DNA from: Cryptomeria japonica
Taxonomy: Eukaryota; Streptophyta; Pinopsida; Cupressales; Cupressaceae
DNA: 64,000 bases
Reading direction: 5' to 3'
Assembly: GCF_030272615.1 (NCBI RefSeq)
Contig: NC_081408.1
Span: 199,809,341-199,873,340, forward strand
Position numbers and translations under genes: made by a program. Under the pieces are notes generated by a model that saw only the letters and a list, made by a program, of their open reading frames with translations, ran no database searches and had not been told where the DNA came from. Positions 1 through 10,189 of this stretch are shown here, in pieces (position 1 is the first letter of the stretch; every line of letters begins with the position of its first letter).

Positions 1-245
1 ACCATTAGATCCCTTAGGACTCTATCTGGTGTTGTTATGGGTCGTATGGTGTCCTAAGAGGTCATATGGTGTCATTATGGGTCATATGGTGTGCTAATGG
101 GTCATATGGTTTCATTATGGGTCATATGGTGTCATATGACCCCTTAGGGCACCATATGACCCCTTATGTGTCATTATGGGTCATATGGTATCCTAAGGGA
201 TCATATGGTATCCTATGACCCCTTAGGATACATTCATGGATCCTT
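1..245. repeat. Minisatellite, about 20 bp unit
   Basis: Degenerate tandem copies of a unit close to GGGTCATATGGTGTCATTAT fill the left edge. Some copies appear in the opposite sense (for example around 138-160 and 210-230), so the array mixes orientations. Copies differ by single substitutions and small indels. The array probably continues to the left of the window. No coding potential is seen. Confidence 0.85.
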
Positions 246-348
246 AGGCTACCAGATGACCTTAGAGAGGGAGGGATTGAGATAGAGAGATATAGGTTGA
301 GAGGGAGAGATAAGAGAGAGATATAGGCTGAGAGGGAGAGACAAGATA

Positions 349-398
<50 letters not shown>

Positions 399-535
399 AG
401 AAAGAGAGAGAATGGGATAGAGACACCTAAGAGAGGGGAAGAGAGAAATAGGGAGTGGGGGAGATATAGAGAGATCTAAGAGGTGGATGGAGGGATCAAG
501 AGAGAAAGAGAGACTTAAGAGGTGGAGGGAGGGAA

Positions 536-593
<58 letters not shown>

Positions 594-1340
594 GGTGAGA
601 GATAGAGAGAGTTAGAGTGAAAGGAAGGGATGGAAGGAGAGTACAAGAGACAAGAGAGAGAGGTTCGAAGAGAGAAAGGGGGAAAGAGAGGTAATGATAA
701 ATGGAGAGAGGGGGAGGAGAGAGGGAGAGAATGAGAGAGAGAGAGATACACCTAAGAGAAGGGGAGAGTGAGATAGAGAGATATAGGATGAGAGGGCGAG
801 ACTTCAGAGAGAGAGAGATAATAATGTGAAAAAGAGAAAGGGAGGGGGAGAGGTAGGGAGAGAGTGGGAAAGAGACACACTTGATAGAGGAGGAGAGTGA
901 GATAGAGAGATAGGGGTGGATAGGGCAAAATAATGGGAGAGAGAGAGAGAGAGAGAGTAGAAGAGATAGATAGATAGATTAAGGTTGATATCTAGAGGCT
1001 TGATAAAGAGAAGGAGAGAGACTTGAGAGAAAGGGAAATGGTATGAGTGGGGGAGAGAGAAAGAGGGTTAGAGGGAAAGAGATACTTGATAGAGGAAGAG
1101 AAAGGGAGGGGGAGGGAGAGAGATAGAATGGGAGAGAGAGACACCGAAGAGAAGGGGAGAGAGTGAGAGATAGTGATATTTGAGAGAGGGAGAGAAAGAT
1201 AGGGATAAATGAAAGAGAGAAAGAGAGTGAGGGAGATGAGAAAGAGAGGGAAGAAAGTAGAGAGGGAGAGGCCTAAGAGATAAAAAGGTATGGGTTAAGG
1301 AAGAGAGAGGGAGAATGTAGGGAAGAGACGTGAGAGATAA
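246..1340. repeat. GA/CT-rich low-complexity tract
   Basis: About 1.1 kb of purine-rich sequence on the plus strand is dominated by GAGAGA. It includes a TG microsatellite at about 349-368, which runs into a GA run at about 367-395, and a longer GA run at about 538-590. Long open frames on the minus strand here are only Ser/Leu/Pro runs caused by the repeat, and I do not treat them as genes. Confidence 0.9.
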
Positions 1341-1842
1341 TGCTGATATGAGCATGTTGATTATTGAAAGTCTGAAATTTATAATAATACTCAAAAAAAC
1401 TAGAATCCTTATTATAACTCTTAGAGATCTAGAACAACTCTCAAACATCCTAACAATATTAACATAAAATATAACTTAAAGTATAAGACCTATTTGTCTT
1501 ATAATTAAATATTATATTTTATGTATATATCCCATTGAAAAACCTAATGGAACACTAAATGAATTGCATACAAGTCTATATTACTAATTTAAATTTTATT
1601 GACAGACAAACGCATACGTGGTTTACAAACTAAAACTACATACATGGTTTTAGTTTCTAAACCACATATGCAGTTAGTATACTTTAAACCCCGTATGCAG
1701 TTTAGCTTTGGTTAGGCTCTGAAATATGTGCCTAAACACGCATAGGGTTTTTTTAATTTGAAATACCCGTGCACATTTTGTGTTATTTCATTTTTTTTTG
1801 GGTGTGTCCATTTTTTTGCACACCATCTTGGTGCACACATCT
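1341..1842. other. AT-rich unassigned spacer
   Basis: This stretch lies between the GA tract and the truncated 3' end of copia D. It is AT-rich and I see no gene in it. It contains the hairpin at 1612-1671 and, near its right end, several GTGTGCAC-like words. The break with copia D lies near 1843, where reverse transcriptase similarity stops abruptly. Confidence 0.6.
1612..1671. repeat. Large inverted repeat (hairpin)
   Basis: Arms 1612-1636 and 1647-1671 are 25 bp long and complementary with two mismatches, around a 10-base loop. The inner 19 bp have only one mismatch. A partial further copy of the arm word (GTATGCAGTTTA) follows at about 1700. It could be a small MITE-like remnant or a structural repeat. 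I see no transposase or target duplication that would decide this. Confidence 0.75.
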
Positions 1843-2400
1843 AGTGGTCTCCATCTACCTTGATATATAAATTTTTGTCAGCATTTCCTTTTCTGAAACC
1901 TTGTTGATGGAGGTACTTATCCAACCTAGAATACCATGCTCGAGGTGTCTGCTTTAGACCATATAATGTTTTCTTCAATTTGCAAACAAAGTTCCCATCT
2001 TCATGCAATTGAAAACCTTCAGGTTGCTCTATGTACACCTCTTCTTCTAGATTTCCATTCAAGGATGTAGATTTGACATCCATTTGATATACCTTGTATC
2101 CTTTATGGGTTGAGAATTCGAAGAACATTTTGATTGCTTCAAGTCTTGCAACTGGTGTAAATGTCTCCTCAAAGTCTATCCCTTCAACCTGAGCATTCAC
2201 ACAAACCTTTCTTTGTTCCTTATCACTTTTACTTCTTCATTCATCTTGTTCCTATAGACCCATTTAGTTCCTTTGACATTCTTATCAGTAGGTCTAGGCA
2301 CCAATTCCCGTGTTTTGTTCTTTTCAATCTGCTGCAACTCTTCTTCCATGAAATTCATCTACTTTTTGATTTTTTTTGCCTCATCATATGTTTTGGGTTC
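1843..2400 (-). pseudogene. Copia D reverse transcriptase fragment
   Basis: The N-terminal half of a copia RT is visible on the minus strand. An upstream piece with the conserved copia words GTKWV and VPRP (about 2200-2400) is joined through a frameshift and stop near 2200 to a second piece (1843-2200) with [29 protein letters not shown] and LYGLKQ. The domain stops before the YVDD catalytic box. The break is an external truncation at about 1843, not a frameshift. Not functional. Confidence 0.85.
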
Positions 2401-2601
2401 CATCTCAGTCATAAGGAAGAAATTTACTTTTTCAGTGTTCCTTTCTCTCTTTCTAGTTTTTACACCATCATTCTTGTTGCCAATAATTTGATCCTCTGGA
2501 TGATTCTTTTGCACATATCTATTAGGGGCTTCGCTTGATGCTTCTTCTTCTTCTTGTTCACTCTCAGATTGATTTTCATCTTCACTGTGTGATTCTTCAA
2601 C

Positions 2602-3228
2602 CTAATTTATTGTAGTCTTTTTACATTTATGTAAATCCTCATTGATTCTCACATGTACACTTTCCACCACTTTCTTCAACTTTTTGTTAAAAAATTTGAA
2701 GGCTTTTATATGAGTAGAGTAGCCTAAAAAGATACCTTCATCACTTATTGATTCAAAGCTATCTAGTCCATATTCATCTCTTTTGATGAAGAATTTTTTG
2801 TCAAACACTTTTAAATACTTGACTAAGGGTCTCCTATCATACCATAGTTCATAAGGTGTCATATTTTTGTTCACCCTTAATTGTACTTTGTTTAGTGTGT
2901 ATACAATAGTGTGAACTGCCTCTTTCCAATAAACATCAGGCATATTTGCTTCATTCAACATTGTCCTTGCCATCTCTTTGACTATTCTATTCTTCCTTTC
3001 CACAACATTTTTTTGTGGTGTCCTAGGGGTTGAATGTTGTCTTATAATTTCGTACCTCTCATAGTAATCTTCAAACTCACCTCCACGGTCCGACCTTAGG
3101 CATTTTAGCTCGTAACCACTCTCCTTTTCTACCATATTCTTGAAGACCTTGAATCTCTCAAATTCTTGTGATTTTTCTTGCAAAAAGGTGACCCATTTTA
3201 TTCTTGAAAAATCATCTATAAGAAGCAT
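2602..3228 (-). pseudogene. Copia D integrase core
   Basis: This is an open stretch of about 208 codons covering the DDE integrase core of copia elements. The three catalytic residues are visible: Asp in LIDDFSR, Asp in RSDRGGEF and Glu in VVERKN. The typical copia C-terminal words follow (YELWY, DEGIFLGYS, KAFKFFNKK). In the live element this enzyme inserts the cDNA into host DNA. It is the best preserved domain of D, but it is part of a broken polyprotein: the following region (2401-2601) is a low-conservation linker with stops. Confidence 0.88.
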
Positions 3229-3518
3229 AAAGTATTTTTCTCCATTTAATGCTCTTGTCCTTGTAGGATCACATAAGCCGCTATGAAAAGTTCTAGCAAC
3301 CTTGTAGTTGAGTATTATTTGTTCTTCAAGATTACTTTAGTTCTCTTCCCTCTTTGACACTCATCACAGAAGGTGCTTGCAGGTTTGATAATCTGTGGTA
3401 TGTGCCATACATATCCTTTCTTGCTTACTTTGACCAAATTGTCAAAATTAATGTGTCCTAACCTTCAATGCCATAGCCAACTCTCATCAACTCGTCCCAT
3501 CATACATTGAGACTCAAA

Positions 3519-3960
3519 TCATTCCTTAATATTATATACTTCACTATCTATCCTTTTTCCTTCAGCAACAAGTTGAGCATTTCTCTCTTTTCTAATTTCA
3601 CAACCCTTGGAATCAAATGTAAACTTATATCCTTTGTCACATATTTGACTCACACTTGGCATATTGTGTTTCAGATCTTCCACATAATATACATAATGTG
3701 CTTTCATCTTGTCATCAATGTGTAGTGTGCCTCTGCAAGCTTAAATCTTAATGAGTTTCTTCTTATCACCAATCATGTGGTTGGAACAACCATTGTCAAC
3801 TGCCCACAAGTTTTTCCTTTCAGTATGTAGGGCAGTTTGAACAATCAAACTTGACTCAGCCTTATCTTTATCCTTTTCTGCCCAAACTTGTTTGGTTTAT
3901 TTCTTCTTTTCTAATGTCCCATTTTATTCATGTTTTGCATTGGGTTTAAATGTTGACACT
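3519..3960 (-). pseudogene. Copia D protease and GAG-pre-integrase remnants
   Basis: On the minus strand, about 3750-3830 encodes a protease-like box reading DNGCSNHM, where copia proteases normally have DSGCSxHM. The middle residue of the catalytic D-S/T-G triad is therefore Asn. Downstream (3519-3707) is the part usually between protease and integrase, with YYVEDLKHNMPSVSQ. From 3230 to 3518 the frame is broken but a CxxC and HxxxxH-like remnant can be followed. The polyprotein is interrupted by several stops. Confidence 0.7.
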
Positions 3961-3979
3961 GTCTTCTTTTTCTTAGTTG

Positions 3980-5438
3980 TCTGAAGCTTATAATATTTTG
4001 CAATGTGGGCCAAGTTTTGACAATGATAACATTTTATATTTACATTGAATGATGTATTTGAAAAACTATTGTAGGACTAAGATACATTTGTCCTACATTC
4101 ATAACTCCTATGAGCATACCTATTACATTGATAACAAATAACACTCATAACTCTAAGAGAAGCAAATTGATTTCTACTTTCAAAACTAGGTGGAGATCTA
4201 TGCATAAGCTTACAATCAAGAATTCTATGACCATAAGTGTTACATTTATAGTAGTAGTCATGGAATTATGGTACATACCAATCATTATTGAAATTGTTTC
4301 TCATTTGTCTCCTTGGAGCAACATAGCTTGATCTTTCAAAGCTCTTGCTTCTTGTATCCTTGACCTTCATGAAACCTTCATCATCCATCTTGGATTTCCT
4401 TTTAGGATCAACATATTGGTTCCTTGTAACCGCAACATATGTTTTCTTCTCGATAGTCTTGCTGACAGTGAAGGTTTGTCCTTTACTATTATCACTTGAA
4501 GAGAAAAATTGTATTACTTTATTCAATTAGTTCTTACTTGTAGATCATTGACATGCATCAAAGCCAACACCCTTTGTTTCTTTGGAGTTCTTTTGTTTTC
4601 TCAACATTTTATCCAAAGCATCAGTGCTGCCCTCATACTTGATTCTCACCTTGAGTTCATCTTTGCACTTTTCAAGTTCCTTTCTTAAGTTTACAGGATC
4701 TTCTTCCAACTTTTGACACTCCTTATCCTTTCTTTCTAAATCTGATTTTGTTACTTCATACATCATCTTTTCTTCTTCCAACTGGATCTTAAAATTATAA
4801 ATCATTGTCTTTGACTCCTAAAGGGATTTATTTAGCACATATTGTTCCTCAGCTGCAACATAACTATATTTTTTGTAATCTTTTCTCACTTGCCTAAGTT
4901 CTTCTAGGGAACTCACAAGTTCACCTTCAAGATCTATTTCACCTTCAATTTCCCCTTCTTCATCATCAACAATATGTTCATCAGATAACTCTTCTTGAGA
5001 CATGAAGAGATTGACTTCTCTTTCACCTTCACTATTGCAATCTTTAGAGACACTTTCTTCATTAGAGGCATCATCCTCAAATGTGTAAAGACTTCTTTGT
5101 CTTCTAAAATTTCTTCTTCTCGTCTTATAAGTATTCATCATCCTTTCCTTGCTAGAGGCCTTCTTTTTTTTATTTTCATCTTCATCTTTCTCTCCATAAG
5201 GACACTTAGACGAAAAGTGTCCAATCTTGCCACAGTTGAAACATTTGAAAGGAAGCTTACCTTTGTACTTTCCTAAACCTTTTTTGAGCTTCCTTACAAA
5301 CTTTGATACAACAACATCAGAATTATTTTCATCTTCATTTGTAGCTTGTTCTTTTCCTTTGTGTGAGGTATTAAAGTTAGCTCCTCTCTTTGAAGGTTCA
5401 ACACTTATTGTTCTCATATCATTGGCAGACAAAGAGCC
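3980..5438 (-). pseudogene. Copia D Gag C-terminal half, coiled coil with several zinc knuckles
   Basis: This is the nucleocapsid half of a copia Gag. A CCHC knuckle (CFNCGKIGHFSSKC, about 5190-5235) follows a basic stretch. Next come an acidic region, then a Lys/Glu-rich coiled coil (4545-4805) ending in a motif with LDKML and GVGF, then three more knuckle-like units between 4265 and 3990. Two of these have lost a Cys to Tyr. Several stops and frame changes interrupt it. The same layout (coiled coil, GIGF word, knuckle array) occurs in the Gag-like proteins of N1 and N2, so those elements may descend from a D-like copia. The capsid part would lie beyond the right edge of the window. Confidence 0.75.
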
Positions 5439-5564
5439 TGTAACTAGGAAAATGAAATGCATCAAAGCAATATTAAACTAGCTCAACCACAAAAACTAGA
5501 TTGCAATGAAAATAAATCCTATTACATTCAATAAAGGAAGAAAGAAAAGATTTCAAAATGAAAA
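5439..5564 (-). repeat. Gypsy E 3' LTR, distal fragment
   Basis: This is the last part of the minus-strand 3' LTR of E, from the boundary with copia D to the N1 insertion. On the minus strand it reads to a terminal CCTAGTTACA, matching the LTR end of gypsy F (CCTAGCTACA) after a similar AT-rich lead. Bases 5560-5564 (GAAAA) are the target duplication of N1, repeated at 26499-26503. What looks like a short hydrophobic coding start here is only LTR sequence. Confidence 0.8.
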
Positions 5565-6538
5565 TGTTGGAATATAAGGAATCCAAGAACACTGAGAGGG
5601 GGGGGGGTGAATTAGTGTTATGCCGGTAATATAAGATTTTACCTTATTACAACATACACATATAAACCGGTAAATGAAGAAACATATAACATGAAGTAAA
5701 TAAACTAGCCACATGAATGAACACCATAACACAGTGAATTTTATACATTGAAAACCTCAAAGAGGAAAAACCATGGTGGGATTTGTGACCCACAATATCA
5801 ATTCACTAGCCATATGAAAGATATTACAATGTATGGGGGCTTGCACATGAAGAAGGCACACTGCCTAGAGCACATTACTCAATACAAAAGAGTCTCACTG
5901 AATACAAGCTTCTCTTGAGATAAGACAATAAAGATGAACTCACAAAATGCATCTGTAATGCCAAAAAGAGTTTTGGTTAAAGATTTGTTTTGTACTAGTT
6001 CATAAACCCTAAACCCTTTTACCAGTATCTCCTTTCCTCCAAGAATTCTTTACAAACCATCTACTGATTATTGCATGATATTACTTTTGCATACAAATGA
6101 TCTACATACATATCCTTCCCATCACATTATTCTGCTTCCTTATCCTATTTTTTTTATGCTATATCAAAATGACCTAATAGACTGACTTATATACCCTTTA
6201 CAAACAAGATGCCTTATGTCGGCTTACAATACAAAAGATATTTAGTATCGGCCCTATACAATATTTATTAAATGATTTTACAAATAAAAACCTTTTGTAT
6301 CCCAGACTAATGTCGACTTCACTGAAGTGTTGGATGCTGGTCCCTGTGTCGATGTCGATGTCGATGTCAATGTCGGTGTTGGTGCCGGTGCCGGTACTAG
6401 TGTCAGTGTCGATGTTGGTGTCGATGTCGATTGTAACCCTAATTACTCCAATACAGGTATTTATTGGTATATGCCTTCAACAAAATATTTTTTCCATCAA
6501 TGACAACATATGAATCGAATGAGTGTCAATTCCCAACA
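5565..6538 (-). repeat. N1 3' LTR (974 bp)
   Basis: Direct repeat of 25614-26498. On the minus strand it starts TGTTGGGAATTGACAC and ends TATTCCAACA. It contains the C-tract (G-run on the plus strand at about 5599-5608) and a conserved TGGTTTTTCC...GGTTTTCA module at about 5747-5780. It is 89 bp longer than the 5' copy, largely because of the hexanucleotide repeat at 6342-6432. Confidence 0.92.
6342..6432. repeat. Hexanucleotide microsatellite inside N1 3' LTR
   Basis: Tandem degenerate units of GTCGAT / GTCGGT / GCCGGT. The matching site in the 5' LTR (about 26376-26416) is shorter, so the array changed length after insertion. It cannot be used when dating N1 from LTR divergence. Confidence 0.85.
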
Positions 6539-6553
6539 ACCACCCCCTTTGGC
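6539..6553 (-). promoter_or_regulatory. N1 polypurine tract
   Basis: On the minus strand, CCAAAGGGGGTGGT directly precedes the 3' LTR. This is the expected primer site for plus-strand DNA synthesis and fixes the orientation of N1. Confidence 0.85.
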
Positions 6554-6834
6554 ATTGATGACAACACTCATGTGAAAAATGAATTCCCTGCTGGTTAAAC
6601 TAAAACTAAAACATGAACTAAAATATGCTGCCCCTAAGTTGATTGACTACGATTGCATTTATACTCTCTGTCTAATATCCTCCACTTAGGATTATATACA
6701 TACTCTATTTTTTATTACATTTTTTATTTTTCACATACATATCCTCCCCCTTTGGCATCAATGCCAAAGACCGGTGAAAGAATTGAAATAATTGTTAGAA
6801 TTTTGTGCAAAAGAATGAATAAATACAGATTACT

Positions 6835-7737
6835 TTACCAAAGCTTGACCAATTTCAATATTTTTAGATAAGCTTTCTCAAGTAACTCTATATAGGTATC
6901 CCAACTGGTTTTGATAGTTTTAGATATGGATACAAGTCCATTTAGTAAATGTGCAAGTGATTCTTTTTTAGCAACTTCTGCCAGTGTGGGCTTTGCAAGC
7001 ATATCCATGCATTCCCTCTTATGTACATGAAGTGAATCCAATCTTGGAATCGCTAAACCTCTAAGACTCCTTGCTCTCCAAATAATCTTGTCTCTTTCCT
7101 TTTCATAAGCAAAAATTTGGTTCTCCAAGGTCAAAATTTGTCCATCAATGGATGTTGTAAGTGAAGTTAGCCCATCAAAAGACTTGGCATTATTAGAAAT
7201 CTTTTCTTGCAACCCTTTAATTTTCTTATCTACATTTGCTTTAAGAATTTCTATATTACAACAGACCCTGTAGATGGTAGTGCATTGTTTCAAAGATTTT
7301 TTAATAAGTATAAGTTTCTCTCCAATATTCCTCTTTTCTGTCTCAATAATCTGGTCAAAAGCAGCTCTCTTAGCCAAAGTAAATCTCTCAAGTGCTTGCT
7401 GGTCGGAAATCTGTTGTAATGATTGAAAGTTTTTTAGAAATGTGCTATGTCAGTACCTTAAGCTTGCTAGAAGGGCTTTCTTCATTTTCAATCATACACT
7501 CAGGAATCAGACTATGCAAAAATATTATTGGCTGATCTATTATTCCTTTGTTTGCAGATCCCTGTTTCATTAGTTTTTGGGAAGCCATCACCATTAGCTC
7601 TATAAGACTCATCTCTATGATGGACTTCTTCTCAACTTGAGAAGTGTCAATTGCCAAAAGTTTTGTTGATGAATCAACTATCAGTTCAGTCTCCTTTTCC
7701 TTTTCTTATTCTCCTTAACTGGTGTATCCCTTGTCTT
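6835..7737 (-). pseudogene. N1 ORF2, C-terminal part (novel protein)
   Basis: This is the downstream part of the unrecognised second ORF of N1, cut from its upstream part (21726-24150) by copia A. The segment 7445-7730 is Lys/Glu/Ser-rich. The segment 6835-7377 is a long helical coiled-coil-like region ending in a conserved SWDTYIELLE patch near the C-terminus. It aligns by eye with the end of the N2 protein (about 58900-59690): FDGLTSLTTS versus FDPLTNSTST, and KTIKTSWD versus KHVKSSWE. There is one frame break around 7400-7440. I do not recognise a family. Similarity between two diverged elements argues that it was a real protein. Confidence 0.7.
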
Positions 7738-9186
7738 TGTTGGCATATGTGCAAAGTTTGATGACATGATGGGATTGTATGTTGTCATTGATGTCAATAT
7801 GCTGAAGTATGAACCGGTATATTGAAGAAAGCAAACTAGCAAGAGAACTAGTATGATGGTATGAAGTGAACCGGCATGATGGTATGAACCGATATATGTG
7901 AAAAGGTGAACCAGTGTATGCAAAGTTTGTATCGAGGTTTCATTTGATATGACTACTGGTTGGTAGTCTCAGCTTCAGGGTTTCCGATTGATGCATTCCA
8001 TGTCTCTGTGATTCAACCAATGACATCCTGTGATGAGTTATCATTGAAATGAAGATCAGATCATGTTGCCACATTAGCCTTGTGCATGTAAAGGATTTCC
8101 TTGAGGATCTTGCATGAAGAAGACTGATTCTATCTACCTCGAGAATGTGCAAAATCCTAGTAAATGATGGAGAGAGCATAATGGGTTATCAGCTTCTAGA
8201 AGCGGCAAAGAACGAACAATGCAGAATGTTGAGATTTGTTCAAGATTGTTTTACCTTATGTAATGTGTTTAAATGGTAAGCATTGGACCAACTGTATTAT
8301 TAACCTAAATGCTTAGGGTTTTAGGTTTTGGCTATCGACCTAATTGTTGTCTATAAGGTCGATGTTGATTCTCATTTGAAGTTGTTGGTAAATGAATGTG
8401 TGTGAAGTGATTCTTGCTAGACCAGAGCAGTGAGTAGAGATCTGTAGAGTGTGATTGCAGATGTAAAGGAACTGAAGTGGATCTATCTTGGCATTGAGTG
8501 TTGTTATCAGATCAGTGTATTACTTGTTGACTTCTAACCATTTCAGCAGTTGGAAAATCCCTTTACCGAGTAGCTTTAATAGGATTTTTGTAAATCCTTT
8601 AACAGGGTGACTCAAAATCATTGAGTTCTTCAAATCCTCTTGTGAGGTAACCTTTAACTGGGTATTTAGTCATCCCTTAATCAGGTGATCCCTAGCAGGA
8701 TCGGTTCCTAGCAGAAATTGTTGTAAAGTCTTTAACCAGACTAGGCTCCTAACAGAGCGAACTTCAGAAGACTTCAAGAACAACTTGTGGATATTCATCC
8801 CCACTGTGGTTTTTCCTAGTTGGGTTTCCAAATGAAAAATAAGTGTGTCATGTGTGATGTTTTTTCATGTGATGTTTTAGTGTTTTCTGTTAAGCGGTAA
8901 TGCAAGATGATCCAGTGGTCATTATATTTCTGATGTATTACTTGTTTAAGCTTATGGATGAAGTGGAAATGAGAAATTAGGTTTTGTGAAGATTTAAGTG
9001 TTATTGATTTTTGTCTTTCATAGTCATATTGTGTTTTACCGGTAGTGCCTTTATTTAGATCGGTGATACTGTTTGCCAGTTAAGTGCAATTTTGTAGTTT
9101 AAGTTGTTTGAGAAAGTTTTTTTCTATACTGATTCAACCCCCCTCTTAGTATCTGTTGGGTATTTACTGTTCATCATTATTCATCA
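7738..9186 (+). repeat. Copia A 5' LTR (1449 bp)
   Basis: Direct repeat of 20248-21720. It starts TGTTGGCATATGTGCA and ends TTCATCATTATTCATCA, followed at once by the PBS. It contains the hairpin array at 8590-8760, the GTGGTTTTTCC...GGGTTTCCA module at 8805-8830 and the terminal-proximal C-tract at about 9135-9143. Confidence 0.93.
8590..8760 (+). repeat. Array of short stem-loops in copia A 5' LTR
   Basis: Consecutive small palindromes share loops rich in TTAAC or CTARCA. Clear ones are ACTCAA/TTGAGT at 8610-8626, CCTC/GAGG at 8636-8647, GATCC/GGATC with loop CTAGCA at 8687-8702, TTC/GAA with the same loop at 8705-8716, AGTCT/AGACT with loop TTAACC at 8727-8742, and GCTC/GAGC with loop CTAACA at 8745-8758. 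They are spaced about 15-25 bases apart. Function unknown; an RNA structure in the transcript is plausible. Confidence 0.7.
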
Positions 9187-9201
9187 ATTGGTATCAGAGT
9201 G
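9187..9201 (+). promoter_or_regulatory. Copia A primer-binding site
   Basis: ATTGGTATCAGAGTG directly follows the 5' LTR and matches the usual initiator Met-tRNA complement (TGGTATCAGAGC) with one change at the end. Confidence 0.85.
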
Positions 9202-9257
9202 TCCTCTAGGTCCTCTGTGTTATAAGCTTAACCACTTGAGGAAAAGATCATATTCTA

Positions 9258-10189
9258 ATGATGAAGAGGGAAGTTCCTAAGTTCAACAGAGATAACTTTA
9301 AGATATGGAAGGACAAAATGAAGATATACATTAAAATCATGGGTGCTCAACACTAGAACTACATTGAGAATACTTACGTTGTCCCTACCGGTATTCTCAC
9401 CAATGATTAAAGAAGAGAAATTTAGGAGAATGGGAAAGTCATGGAAGCTTTTATTAGCAGTCTATTTGATATTGAGTTTATAGATGTTTAGGATAAAACA
9501 ATCCCAAAGATGTATGGGATACTTTGGAGTTTATCTATGGCAATGATGAGCATGTGAAGCAAGCTAAGGAAGAAATCCTTAGAGGAAAATTTTAAGACAT
9601 GCGGATGGTTGAAGGAGAGACCATTCAAAAATATGGGATAAGAATTAAAACTGTTGTTGGAGACATCAAGAGTGCAGGAGGTACAATGGATGATTCCACT
9701 ATTGTTAGCAAAGTTTTGAGAAACTTATTACTAGTCTATGCAATAAGGGTTTCCGCTATTCAGGAGTTAAAATTTATTGACAAGACAAAGGTATCCCTTG
9801 ACTCCATTATTGCTAAGCTAACCACATATGAGCTAAACAGTTATGATGGTAGTGTTTAGAAGACTGAATCAATCTTAAGAGCATCTGTTGCATTATCTAG
9901 AAAGGGAAAAGAGGTTGGTACCAGTTGTGAGCCTAGACAAAGCAGGGATATGGATTATGAGGAGATCCTGATGGAAATTGAAGCTCTTCTAGCCAAGAGA
10001 CTTCCTAAGGGAACTGGAAAATATAGAGGTAAGCTCCCTTTGAAAATTTTTTCTTGTAATAGGATAGGACACATTGCTATAAACTATCCCAATAGTGATA
10101 ATAAGGACAAACTGGAGAAGTTCAAAAAGTTCAAAGGAGGAAATAGGAGAAAATGTCTTGTTGCAGTCAATGAAGGTGTCACTGATGAT
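9258..10189 (+). pseudogene. Copia A Gag (interrupted by copia B)
   Basis: This is a Gag of the copia type. The likely start is ATG at 9258 (or 9261), 71 bases after the LTR, encoding KFNRDNFKIWKDKM. A central capsid-like region carries SLDSIIAKLTTYELNSYDGS. The Lys-rich segment LLAKRLPKGTGKYRGK leads to a damaged zinc knuckle at about 10040-10090, where the first Cys is lost and the last is Tyr (GHIAINYP). A frameshift lies near 9500, and stops include TAG at 9857 where element C has Gln. The frame is cut at 10189 by copia B and resumes at 16840 in the protease region. Confidence 0.82.

Larger units (their letters stand above)
1843..5438 (-). mobile_element. Ty1/copia element D (partial, oldest layer)
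   Basis: Read on the minus strand, the order is gag C-terminus, protease, GAG-pre-integrase, integrase, reverse transcriptase, which is the copia order with integrase before RT. The 3' end is truncated near 1843, before the RT YVDD box, so RNase H and the 3' LTR are missing. The 5' side is cut at 5438/5439 by the LTR of gypsy E, so the N-terminal gag and 5' LTR should lie beyond the right edge of the window. Because E runs off the window, all sequence right of 5439 is inside D. The base GAGCC at 5434-5438 is the predicted target duplication to find at the far end of E. Confidence 0.85.

Noticed and set aside
1-245. CRISPR-like array
   Set aside because: Units are contiguous without unique spacers, and the context is plant nuclear DNA. 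It is a minisatellite.
515-1448. Long open frames on the minus strand rich in Ser, Leu and Pro
   Set aside because: They lie in the GA-rich tract and result from repeat composition. No start context, domain or homologue is visible.
5439-5490. A possible signal peptide or intron acceptor (hydrophobic MMHFIFLV before TTACAG) at the start of copia D Gag
   Set aside because: The stretch is the end of the gypsy E LTR, matching the CTAGCTACA end of F. The apparent splice site is the LTR border.
5565-6538. Solo LTR
   Set aside because: A matching LTR with PBS lies at 25614-26498 and both share the GAAAA target duplication, so this is the 3' LTR of N1.
7940-8179. Minus-strand open frame within the copia A LTR, and similar short frames in the other LTRs
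   Set aside because: LTRs are non-coding here. The frames are not kept in the partner LTR and have no recognisable domain.
9187-9201. tRNA gene fragment at the GGTATCAGAG words (also 11245, 54394)
   Set aside because: Only the 3' end complement of initiator Met-tRNA is present, always next to an LTR. These are primer-binding sites.
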